A stretch of DNA of 64,000 nucleotides, taken from positions 1-64,000 of the forward strand of contig JAFEMH010007456.1 in assembly GCA_022495995.1 (NCBI GenBank). The letters run 5' to 3'. Positions within the stretch are counted from its first letter, which is position 1. Every line of letters begins with the position of its first letter. Of this stretch, positions 54,406 to 64,000 are shown piece after piece. The stretch comes from Adenophora triphylla var. japonica (lineage: Eukaryota; Streptophyta; Magnoliopsida; Asterales; Campanulaceae). A program made the translations under genes and the position numbers. The notes under the pieces are model-generated. The model was not told the origin of the DNA. It worked only from the letters and a program-made list of their open reading frames with translations, and did not search any database.

Positions 54406-56714
54406 CACTACAAGAAAACTGACAGATACTGACGGAAATTAGTGACGGAAATAAATTCGTCACTAATACTGACGGATTAGCGACGAAATAGCAACGACCT
54501 GGGGTGAAAAACAAAAAAACGAAATTAGGACGAGATTACTGACGGATTTAGTGACGGATATGCCAACGGATTCCATTTCGTCTCTAATCCGTCACCATTT
54601 TGGCGCCAAAAATTTGCGCACTTTTTTACCGACGAATTTGTGACGGAATGGCGATGGATATTTTTACTGACGGATTTGAGTCGTTGCTAAATTATTTAAA
54701 ACAAATATTAAATTTATATTTTAGGTTAGCGACGGATTAGTGACGGATTTAATTACCGACGGATTAAAATCCGTCGGTAAATTAATTACATATTATTACC
54801 GACGGATTTGAGTCGTTGCTAAATTATTTAAAATAAACATTAAATTTATATTTTAGGTTAGTGACGGATTAGTGACGGAATTAATTACCGACGGATTAAA
54901 ATTCGTCGGTAAATTATTTAAAATAATTATTAAATTTATATTTTAGGTTAGCGACGGATTAGTGACGGATTTGATTACCGACAGATTAAAATTCGTCGGT
55001 AAATCAATTACATATTATTACTGACGGATTTGAGTCGTTGCTAAATTATTTAAAATAATTATTATAGGGTATAGTATATAGTGTATATGGTATATTATAT
55101 AGTGTATATGGTATAGGTTATAATGTATAGTCTATACTCTATACCCTATAGGGTATACCCTATACCCTATACCCTACATGGTATACCCTATACCCTACAG
55201 GGTATACCCTATACCCTATACCCTATACCCTATAGGGTATACCCTATACCCAATAGGGTATACCCTAAACCCTATAGGGTATAGGGTATAGGGTATAGGG
55301 TATACCCTATAGGGTATACCCTATACCCAATAGGGTATACCCTAAACCCTATAGGGTATAGGGTATAGGGTATACCCTATAGGGTATACCCTATACCCAA
55401 TAGGGTATACCCTATACCCTATAGGGTATAGGGTATACCCTATAGGGTATATGGTATAGGGTATAGGGTATATCCTGTAGGGTATAGGGTATACCCTGTA
55501 TGGTATAGGGTATAGGGTATAGGTATACCCTAAACCCTATAGGGTATACCCTATACCCTATACCCTATAGGATATACCCTATACCCTATAGGGTATACCC
55601 TATAGGGTATAGGGTATAGGGAATAGGGTATACCCTATACCCTACACCCTATACCCTATACCCTATAGGGTATAGGGTATAGGGTTTAGGGTATAGGGTA
55701 TACCCTATAGGATATAGGGTGTACCCTATACCCTATAGGGTATACCCTATATCCTATACCCTATACCCTATACCCTATAGGGTATAGGGTTTAGGGTTTA
55801 GGGTATAGGGTATACCCTATACCCTATAGGGTATACCCTATAGGGTATAGGGTGTAGGGTATAAGGTATACCCTATACCCTATAGGGTATACCCTATACC
55901 CTATAGGGTATACCCTATACCCTATACCCTATACCTTATACCCTATACCCTATACCCTATAGAGTATAGGGTATATCCTATACCCTATAGAGTATAGGGT
56001 ACCCTATACCCATATACCCTATACCCTAAACGCTATACCCTAAACCCTAAACCCTATACCTTATACCCTATACCCTATACCCTATAGCCTATACCCTAAA
56101 CCCTATACCCTAAACCCTAAACCCTATACCCTATACCCTAAACCCTATACCCTATACCCTATACCCTATACCCTATAGGGTATACCCTATACCCTATACC
56201 CTATACCCTATACTCTATACCCTATATCCTATACCCTATACCCTAAACGCTATACCCTATACCCTATACCCTATAGGGTATACCCTATACCCTATACCCT
56301 ATACCCTAAACCCTATAGGGTATAGGGTATATGGTATACCCTATACCCTATACCCTATAGGGTATAGGGTATAGGATATAGGGTATACCCTATACCCTAT
56401 AGGGTATAGGGTATACCCTTTACCCTATAGGATATATGGTATAGGATATACCCTATAGGGTATAGGGTATAGGATATACCCTATAGGGTATAGGGTGTAG
56501 GGTGTACCCTATAGGGTATACCCTATACCCTATAGGGTATACCCTATAGGGTATAGGGTATAGTATATAGTGTATATGGTATATTATTTAGTGTATAGGG
56601 TATATGTTATAATGTATAGTCTATACTTTATACGGTATACCCTATAGGGTATACCCTATACCCTATAGGGTATACCCTATACCCTATACCCTATACCATA
56701 TATCCTATAGGGTA
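54406..56714 (+). mobile_element. CACTA element 2, left end and array
   Basis: Starts CACTACAAGAAAACTGACAG at 54,406, followed to about 55,060 by subterminal repeats with GACGGATTAGTGACGGA and ACCGACGGATTAAAATTCGT in both orientations. A CCCTATA/TAGGGTA array follows. The terminus family differs from CACTA 1. Copia 2 is inserted at 56,714/56,715. No right terminus is found in the window, so the true extent beyond 61,930 is unknown. Confidence 0.75.
55064..56714. repeat. Telomere-like CCCTATA/TAGGGTA array with orientation switches
   Basis: 1.65 kb of heptamers that change strand many times, giving palindromic joints such as ACCCTATAGGGT. Scattered CCCTAAA (canonical plant telomere) units occur at 55,780-55,800 and 56,025-56,150. 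A short tail of the same array resumes at 61,885-61,930 beyond copia 2. Confidence 0.9.
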
Positions 56715-57277
56715 TGTTGGGATAGAGAACCAACCGGGATAGATTACAAGCAAAGGGGTTGAAATTCGTCTGGAGTTTCTGTCGTGGTGGGCGACCGCCC
56801 AGGCTGTGTTGGGCGACCGCCCAGTTGGTCAGTAGGTACATCGGATTTGAGGCTTGCTGTGGGCGACCGCACACGGGGTGGGCGACCAGCTCACATCTGA
56901 GAAACATTGGTTCGGCAAAAACTTGGCTTGGGCGACCGCCCATGGGACCTTGGGCGACCGCCCATGTGTCGGGAGAAGTAAATCTGGATCAGGATTCTGG
57001 CGTATTTTCGGGAATCCTTTGTAATCTAGGACTTGGTTTGATGCCCTAGTATATATTTAAGTAGTATTCCGCCCCTAGACGTATTGTAACAACATATTTT
57101 ACATACATAGTGCAAGATCCTGGCTTGGTAGTGCCCCCAGACGTAGCCAATCAATTTGGTGAACTGGGTTAACAATTTCTTGTGTTCTTTTCTGTTTCGT
57201 TGATTTCTTGTGCTTGGTTTGTGTGCACTAATTATTCTTGTAGGTTTGCTTGGGTGTGGAGGGCCATATTCACAACA
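56715..57277 (+). repeat. 5' LTR of copia 2
   Basis: TG...CA LTR with several copies of the palindrome GGGCGACCGCCC at 56,788-56,965. A TATATTTAAGTAG box lies near 57,050, ahead of the presumed transcription start. Confidence 0.95.
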
Positions 57278-57279
57278 AC

Positions 57280-57292
57280 TGGTATCAAAGCT
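57280..57292 (+). promoter_or_regulatory. Primer-binding site of copia 2
   Basis: TGGTATCAAAGCT two bases after the LTR, the near-universal plant copia site complementary to the 3' end of initiator methionine tRNA (usual form TGGTATCAGAGC, one base different). Confidence 0.9.
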
Positions 57293-57332
57293 CTTGGTTT
57301 AGGATCAAGGGAGTTGTTTCAAGCAATCAAGA

Positions 57333-57746
57333 ATGGGCAAGGACAAACAAGCGGTGGAGAAATTCGATGGGTCTGATTTCGGATATTGGAGGATGCAGAT
57401 TGAAGATCTCTTGTACAACAAAGATCTCTACAAGCCTATGAAGGGAGTCAAACCGGAAGACGAAGATCAGGAAGAATGGGAACTCATGGATCGGAAGGCT
57501 TTAGGGGTGGTGAGATCTACTTTGTCAAAGTGGATCGCGAAGACTACCAAGAAGGCTACAACCACCAAGGAGCTATTGGATTATCTTCTTGAGAGATTTG
57601 AAACTCCGTCTCACGCAAATAAGGTTGATTTGATACGCAAGATGGGTAGTCTCAAGATGCAAGAGGGAGGATCCTTGGCTAAACACATTGATGAGTTTAT
57701 GGATGTCATAGATTCATTGGATCGCGGTGGCGATCAAGTTCGATGA
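57333..57746 (+). pseudogene. Copia 2 gag, N-terminal part
   Basis: Frame from MGKDKQAVEKFDGSDFGYW through LYKPMKG, STLSKWIAKTTKKATTTKELLDYL and SHANKVDLIRKMGSLKMQEG, the copia gag (UBN2) domain. The frame stops at 57,746 after DRGGDQVR; the continuation is readable in another frame. Confidence 0.85.
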
Positions 57747-58300
57747 CGAGGTTCATGCATGTCTGTTGCTAGCTTCTTTACCGGCAAGTTGGAGCGGAAC
57801 GGTGATCGCAATCAACGCTTCAAAGTAAGAATAAATTGAAGTATGATGATGTTAAAGACTTTCTTTTAGGTGAAGAAAATCGCATGAAGAAGTTGGGGAC
57901 ATCAAGTGCTTCGGGATCGGCTTTGGCTACTACTAGTAGGGGGAAGCCGGTACTAGCAAACAGGAAGGACCGAATCAAGGGAGAACGTTGTGAGTGGTAA
58001 GGTCAAAGTCATGGAGAACAAACCAAAGGTTGCAAAGGGTTCTGTTCGGTGCTACTATTGTAAGGAGTTGGGACATTTCAAAAGGGATTGTCCTAATCGT
58101 AAGGGCAATCGTGTGAATGTGACAACGAAGGTGATGATGTACTTGTTCTTAGTGTCGGTAGTGCACTAGAATCATGGGTGCCGGATTCGGGGCATCATTC
58201 CACTCTTGCGGGCATAAGGAAGAGATGGAGAATTATACTTCCGGTGATTTCGGGAAGGTCTATCTAGGCGATGGGGAGCCTTTGGAAATCAAGGGAAGGG
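57747..58300 (+). pseudogene. Copia 2 zinc knuckle and protease region
   Basis: CCHC knuckle CYYCKELGHFKRDC at 58,050-58,092. It is followed by a protease frame with the active-site area VPDSGHHSTL near 58,170-58,205, where the family has DSG/A. Several frameshifts; not functional. Confidence 0.75.
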
Positions 58301-59300
58301 GATGTCGAGAATAGGAGCATCGGACGGGAAGGTTCTACATCCGAACGGGGTTCGACACATTCCGGTTTGAAGAAGAACTTACTTTCGCTTGGGCGCTTGG
58401 ATGATGAGGGTTACAAGGTGACTTTCGGCTGCAGGAACCTGGGTTATTACCAAGGAGGATTGTGAGATCGCTCGGGGTAATAAGGAGGGTACTTTGTATT
58501 TGGCGAACAACACCAAGGATAGTATTGCGGTGGCGCAGCCCAAGGGTGATCTTTTGATTTGTGGCACCGTCGATTGGGTCACATGAGTGAGACAGGGGAT
58601 GAAGGTACTTTGTTCCAAGGGTCTACTACCGGGGTTTCAAGACAGCCAACGTGGGGATCTCGCGAAGATTGTATGTTTGGCAAACAAGGGAGAAGTAATT
58701 TCTCAAGGACAAAGTAGGGGATTGAGGAAGCAAAGTTGGAATTGGTTCACACGGACTTGTGGGGGCCATCTCCGGTTACATCTTCCGGGTGGTGCGTCAT
58801 ATTACATGACTTTCATTGATGATTCTATAAGGAAGGTCTGGGTCTATTTCTTGAAGGGGAAAGATGAGGCTTTCGAGGTGTTCAAGAAGTGGAGGGCTTT
58901 GGTGGAGAATCAAACGGGACTTAAGCTTAAGTGCTTAAGATCGACAATGGTGGGGAGTATGAGCTTACCGAGTTTAGGGAATATTGTGCCGCGAATGGTA
59001 TTCGTATGGAGAAGACTCCAAAGAAGACTCCACAACTCAACGGGGTAGCGAGAGGATGAACAGACTTTGAACGAGCGGGCTAGAAGTATGAGATTGAAGT
59101 GTGGACTTCCGAAGACGTTCTGGGCATATGCAGCTGACACGGCAGCCTTTCTTGATCAATAGGGACCGTCGGTTGCCCATTGGGGAATGGAATTCCGAGA
59201 GGAAGCTTGGAGTGGCAAAGGTGTAACCGTCCTTTCTTCGCGTATTTGGCTGCGTTTCTTATGTTCATATTGACTCACCGAAAGAACTAAATTAGATGCT
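58301..59300 (+). pseudogene. Copia 2 pre-integrase and integrase
   Basis: LKKNLLSLGRLDDEGYKVTF near 58,367-58,420 opens the pre-integrase domain. Core integrase 58,740-59,150: YYMTFIDDSIRKVWVYFLKG has the first Asp; a segment near 58,940 should carry the second Asp but is frameshifted; the TPQLNGV-type segment near 59,020-59,050 is also shifted. Inactive. Confidence 0.8.
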
Positions 59301-60715
59301 AAATCATAAGTGTACGTTTATTGGGTATGGCGGGGATGACTTCGGGTATAAATTTTGGGATGATAAAAACCATAAGGTTATTCGTAGTCGAGATGTGGTA
59401 TTCAATGAACGAGGTTTTGTACAAGGATAGAAAGGGGGCATCCGATGACACTAGTTCGGAACCGGAGGTTGTAGAGGTTGATATTCCGGACTCGGGTGGG
59501 AGCAGATGGGCTCATGTTGACCATGGTCGGGAGGTCATGAAGATGAACCACATACTCCGTAACCGAGATATTCCGCCGCGTAGATCCAACAGATTGCGTG
59601 GATCACCCGACGGTATACTCCTTCGAATTATTATTTGTTGTTGATGTATAATGGGGAACCGGAATGTTATGCGGAGGCGGTTCGTAGTGTGCTTTGTGAC
59701 AAGTGGAAAGTGCGATGGATGATGAGATGGTCTCATTGAAGGCTAACAAAACTTGGGAGTTGACTAAACTACCTAAGTGGGAAGAAGGCGCCGCATAACA
59801 AATGGGTTTACAGGATCAAGGAGGAAGCAGACGGTAGCAAGCGTTACAAGGCAAGACTGGTTGTTAAAGGGTTTCAAAGCAGAAGTATGGTATTGACTAC
59901 ACCGAAGTGTTCACTCCGGTTGTGAAGATGACCACTATCGAATGGTTCGGGGATAGTAGTGGCGGATAACTTGTCGCTAGAACAGATGGATGTGAAGACC
60001 GCCTTTCTTCATGGGGATTTGGAGGAGGAGATCTACATGGCACAACCGGAGGGTTACTTGTCTAAGGGTAATGAGGAGCTAGTTTGCAGATTGACTAAGA
60101 GCTTGTATGGCCTTAAACAAGCTCCTAGGCAAAGTGGTACAGAAGTTTGACTGATTCATGCACGACATTGATTTTATCGATGTGAGGCGGATCATTGTTG
60201 CTACTTCAAGAACACGGACAATGGGTATATTATCTTGTCGTTATATGTGGACGACATGTTAATAGCGGGCTCTAGCAAGAGAGAGGTAAACGAGGTTGAA
60301 GACTCCGCTTGTCGAACGGTTCGAGATGAAGGATTTGGGAGAGGCAAGGAAAATCTTAGGCATGCGGATTGACCGGAATAGGGAGTCGGGTAGATTGGTT
60401 CTTTCGCAAGCGTAATATGTTGAGAAAGTCTTGGCAAGATTTTGTATGGAAGGGGCAAAACCAACGGGGACACCATTGGGTTTGCATTTCAAGTTATCCG
60501 AGAAAGACTCGCCTAGGGACAAGGAAGAGCGTGACAAGATGGAGAGAACTCCATATGCTTCAAGTGGGGAGTCTCATGTATGCAATGGTGTGTACAAGGC
60601 CTGACATTGCACATGCGGTGGGAGTTGTCACCGGTTCATGGGCAATCCAGGAAAGCAACATTGGGAAGCGGTTAAGTGGATCCTACGATACTTGAAGGGT
60701 ACCTGGCTGGTAAGG
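59301..60715 (+). pseudogene. Copia 2 reverse transcriptase
   Basis: RVT_2 pieces in different frames: KFWDDKNHKVIRSRDVVF near 59,350, EEADGSKRYKARLVVKGF near 59,823, LSLEQMDVKTAFLHGDLEEE at 59,971-60,030, KSLYGLKQAPR near 60,098, catalytic YVDDM at 60,244-60,258, and RPDIAHAVGVV near 60,598. At least four shifts separate them. Confidence 0.85.
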
Positions 60716-61209
60716 CTCTATGTTTTTCAAGCAAGGAAGTGGTGTTAGCGGGTTATGTTGATGCGGACTTGGCATCAAGTGATCTTGATAAAAGAAGGAG
60801 TACTACGGGCTATGTGTTTACATTGGGTGGTACTGACTATTTCTTGGGCTTCTAAGTTACAAAAGATCGTGGCTCGGTCGGCTGCGAAGCGAGAATATGT
60901 GGCGATGACGGAAGCAAGTAAAGAGATGGTTTGGCCGCAGAACTTCTTGGGTGAACTTGGGAAGACGCGAAGTGGTAATATTCTCTACAAGGATGACAGA
61001 GTGCAATTCACTTGGCAAAGAATCCGGCGTTTCATTCAAGGACGAAGCATATTGAATTAAGGTTTCACTATATCAGACATCTCTTGGAGGAGAAGACTTT
61101 GTGGCTTGAGAAGATATTGGGATCGGAAAATCCAGCTGACATGTTGACGAAGGTTGTGAACCTTGAGAAATTGAAGCTGTGCAAAGCTTCAATTGGGCTT
61201 GAAGAATGA
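60716..61209 (+). pseudogene. Copia 2 RNase H
   Basis: Segments matching the copia RNase H: GYVDADLAS near 60,753, STTGYVFTLGG near 60,800, ISWASKLQKIVA near 60,843, AEYVAMTEASKEMVW-like near 60,890, and KNPAFHSRTKHIELRFHYIRH near 61,017, ending at TGA 61,207-61,209. Frames are broken. Confidence 0.8.
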
Positions 61210-61308
61210 GAGAGGAGGATGGCACTACCATGATCGAGGTGAGCACTAGGAGGACACCAAGGATGAGTTGAAGACGGATACGGGGCTTATTTGTATGGTT
61301 GATCTCTA

Positions 61309-61317
61309 GGTGGGAGA
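61309..61317 (+). promoter_or_regulatory. Polypurine tract of copia 2
   Basis: GGTGGGAGA immediately before the 3' LTR; the plus-strand priming site. Confidence 0.85.
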
Positions 61318-61318
61318 T

Positions 61319-61884
61319 TGTTGGGATAGAGAACCAACCGGGATAGATTACAAGCAAAGGGGTTGAAATTCGTCTGGAGTTTCTGTCGTGGTGGGCGACC
61401 GCCCAGGCTGTGTTGGGCGACCGCCCAGTTGGTCAGTAGGTACATCGGATTTGAGGCTTGCTGTGGGCGACCGCACACGGGGGGGTGGGCGACCGCTCAG
61501 CTGTACAGAAACATTGGTTCGGGAAAAACTTGGCTTGGGCGACCGCCCATGGGACCTTGGGCGACCGCCCATGTGTCGGGAAGAAATAAATACGGATCGG
61601 GATTACAGCGTATTTTCGGGAATCCTTTGTAATCTAGGACTTGGTTTGATGCCCTAGTATATATTTAAGTAGTATTCCGCCCTAGACGTATTGTAACAAC
61701 ATATTTTACATACATAGTGCAAGATCCCCGGCTTGGTAGTGCCTCGCACGTAGCCAATCAATTTGGTGAACTGGGTTAACAATTTCTTGTGTTCTTTTCT
61801 GTTTCGTTGATTTCTTGTGCTTGGTTTGTGTGCACTAATTATTCTTGTAGGTTTGCTTGGGTGTGAAGGGCCATATTCACAACA
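61319..61884 (+). repeat. 3' LTR of copia 2
   Basis: 566-bp partner of the 5' LTR. Differences are few and include the sites near 61,490-61,510, 61,590-61,610 and 61,727-61,750. Confidence 0.95.
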
Positions 61885-61930
61885 GGGTATACCCTATATC
61901 CTATAGGGTATACCCTATAGGGTATAGGGT

Positions 61931-62945
61931 GTCTTTTTGCGTGACTACTGACTAACTGGAGATTGCTTGGTTGTATAAATGCACCATCTTGACTCTCTGA
62001 GGGCTTAAATGTCTTTTTACGTGACTGACCGACATCAATATTAAATAGTGGAGTATTTTATAAACGGTTTTTCTAGCGTGTCCTTAGAACATACTTCAAA
62101 AAAAAAAAAAAAATGATGTTTAAGATTCTGCTTTGAAAGTTTCTTTCTTTATGGCTTAGCTAATTGCTTTCACTCTTGAAAAAAAAAAAAAAAATAGGGT
62201 ATGAGTAGGTCTTATAAAAAACTAATTTTTTCTTAAGATATGAAAAAACGTGCTTTCAAATTAAGCGGTGGCAATTTTGTAAATACTGGCAACCATATTC
62301 AAAATAAACGGTGGCATTTTTGTAATTACTGGTTTCCCCGTTTATGCCAGGTGTCTGTTTTAACAAATGGCTAGCAGTGTGATAAAGTGCCAGTTCATGT
62401 ATCACAAATTGCCAGTGAAAAAAGTGCCAGTACCAATTTAACAAAGTGCCAGTGTAAACTGACACTGACACTTTGTTAAACTGGCACTTTGATAATAAAT
62501 ATTATTATTATTGATATTAGGCATAATAATATTTTATAGTTTAAATTATTATTATTATTAATTATTTTATTAATTATTATAATAATGAAGAAATACAAGT
62601 AAATAAATATTTAGAAACATTTTTTTTTTCGAAACTCCCAATCACTTAATCTCGATTACAGCAAATAAAGTTTATTGAACCCAAAACCTTTGGCATGATT
62701 TTTTTAAAATGCTGATTGGAGACAAGCCCTTTGGCATGATTTTTTTTTAAAGAAAATGTTTCAAAATATCTTTTATTTCGGTACAAATCGGTCATTCATT
62801 CAACGAGAGAGTAAAATTTAACAAAATCTAAAGTTATACTACTGGTATTTAACCTTGTAAATATGTGCAATCGGTTGAATTCAGTTCAATTTTGAAGATT
62901 GGATAAATATTTGTACCCTTTTTTTATTCATATTTTTTACTCCTA
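61931..62945. other. AT-rich flank with short inverted repeat
   Basis: No gene. A dodecamer-rich stretch GTGTCTTTTTGCGTGACT recurs as ATGTCTTTTTACGTGACT about 80 bp later (61,928 and 62,009). Two A-runs at 62,097-62,113 and 62,180-62,195. An inverted repeat TTTAACAAAGTGCCAGT / ACTGACACTTTGTTAAA at 62,436-62,481, one mismatch, sits among several AGTGCCAGT copies and could be a diverged MITE. Confidence 0.5.
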
Positions 62946-64000
62946 CTAGCAGTACTCCCGTGCGATGCACGGCAAATTCATGTTATTGTATTTAACAATT
63001 AAAATTTAATATATAAAAGATTATTTTTCTTCACTTGTTTTTCTTACAACATTTTCTCATTCAAAATGTTTGTAAAAAAGTTTATATTAATAAATAATGG
63101 CAATAAACTAAACATAAAATATTAAATTTAAAGATCAATATTACAAAACAATATTAAATAAAATTCAAAATTCAATAATCAGTGATTTTTTCTCAAATAA
63201 GTTCATTTTAAAAATCTAAATCTCAAAATAACTCACATTTGAAACTATTAAAATCGCTACACGGTGTAGCAAATTTAAATGTGCTCAATTTTATTTTAAT
63301 TTATGCTATTAAAAAACTAAAAAAAAAAAACTAAATAGAAATATTATTTTTTTCATCTCAAATAAATACTTTAAAAAATATACTTCTATAAAAAATTATA
63401 TTATTCATTTCAAAAATAAATATTACTTTCGACTCAAAATGAATAACCAAAAATAATACTACATTTTTATCCAAAAAAATGAGCATTACTTCCTTCATCC
63501 CAATGAATATTTTAAAAATTAATACTACTTCATTTGCCTCTAAAATTAATGTTTGTAATGTTAGTGCATTCGTCTCAAATATGACATTAAGATAATATTA
63601 ATTTTTTAGACGAATAAAGTAGTATTCTTTTTTTAAATGTTCATTGAGACGAAGGAAGTCATATTCATTTTCTTTTTAGCATAGAAAAAATTCTACTTTT
63701 ATTAAGAAAAAAAATTCCTTCAATTCAAAAATGAATATTACTTTTGTCCCAAATTAATACTATTATTTTCTATATCCAAAATTTTTTTTGCTTCATTTGT
63801 CTCAATGAACATTTTAAAAGAGAATACTAATTTACTTGTCTCAAAAATTAATATTCATTTTCTGACACGAAGACACTAATATTATAAACTTTAATTTTTA
63901 CAAAAGAATACTACATCGTCTAAAAAAATAAATTACTATCTTCATCCCAATGAATATTTTATAAAATGTTACTTCACTTGTTTAAAAAATAATACTCACT
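62946..64000 (-). mobile_element. Helitron 3' end, minus strand, body running off the window
   Basis: Minus strand: hairpin CCGTGC/GCACGG (62,958-62,972), short spacer, then CTAG at 62,949-62,946 followed by T outside. This fits the Helitron CTRR|T end rule and matches the form of the proven Helitron at 18,998-20,206. The body to the right is very AT-rich, non-coding, with diverged repeats of TTCATCCCAATGAATATTTT. The 5' TC end would lie beyond 64,000. Confidence 0.55.

Larger units (their letters stand above)
56715..61884 (+). mobile_element. Copia element 2, complete with LTRs and target duplication
   Basis: 5,170 bp. LTRs 56,715-57,277 (563 bp) and 61,319-61,884 (566 bp) both start TGTTGGGATAGAG and end CACAACA. 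Target duplication GGGTA at 56,710-56,714 and 61,885-61,889. Primer-binding site at 57,280 and purine tract GGTGGGAGA just before the 3' LTR. Gag, zinc knuckle, protease, integrase, RT and RNase H follow in copia order on the plus strand. The coding part is split by many frameshifts although the LTRs are still very similar by eye. Confidence 0.95.

Noticed and set aside
55064..56714. True chromosome end
   Set aside because: The heptamer is CCCTATA and not CCCTAAA, the orientation flips many times, and CACTA and copia sequence flank it on both sides.

Overview
This window is plant nuclear DNA, almost certainly eudicot intergenic heterochromatin. The evidence is the set of plant-specific element families: Ty1/copia, Tat/Ogre-like Ty3/gypsy with antisense plant-mobile-domain genes, CACTA/En-Spm, RTE-type LINE, Helitron, Stowaway and a MULE-like MITE, plus one DUF674 gene. 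I saw no rRNA, tRNA, CRISPR or bacterial-style operon. Only the DUF674 gene (20,497-21,351, minus strand, two exons) looks like an ordinary host gene. Nearly everything else is transposable-element DNA, mostly broken.

Layout. (1) Bases 1-12,024 are one copy of a duplicated block whose second copy is 22,028-33,931. Each copy holds, in order: a copia relic carrying a 0.5-kb MULE-like insertion, a 5'-truncated RTE LINE ending in (TTG)n, a CACTA subterminal-repeat remnant, the 3' half of a minus-strand copia element (C1), and the 3' end of a minus-strand Tat-type gypsy element (B) with a 2.03-kb LTR, tandem arrays and a plus-strand plant-mobile-domain (PMD) gene. (2) Between the copies (12,025-22,027) lie unassigned sequence, a CACTA TNP2 transposase fragment, a GGT/AGT minisatellite, a CACTA right end, a third copia relic holding a complete 1.2-kb Helitron (itself carrying a complete Stowaway MITE), and the DUF674 gene. 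(3) After copy 2, from 34,322, a plus-strand Tat element (A) sits inside element B, three bases after the splice acceptor of B's PMD gene. A has a 5' LTR, primer-binding-type motif, protease, integrase and two antisense genes (a 504-residue DUF7745-like ORF and a broken intron-containing PMD gene), then three tandem arrays. A lacks reverse transcriptase and RNase H. (4) A is interrupted by a 5,352-bp CACTA element (39,068-44,419, TSD TCT) and by a second CACTA starting at 54,406. The second holds a telomere-like CCCTATA array, into which a complete 5,170-bp copia element (56,715-61,884, TSD GGGTA) has inserted. (5) The right flank is AT-rich with a minus-strand Helitron 3' end at 62,946.

The window can be read as a stratigraphy: C1 copia < Tat B < Tat A < CACTA 1 and CACTA 2 < copia 2. 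Two insertions (MULE-like MITE and Helitron) are proven by empty sites in paralogous relics inside the window.

The two copies of the large block differ in a peculiar way. Copy 1 is 121 bp longer over its first 3.9 kb and almost co-linear after that, and many differences fall in CAG/CTG trinucleotides. This points to a consensus or base-calling artefact in copy 1 as much as to real divergence, so frame breaks in copy 1 should be treated with caution.
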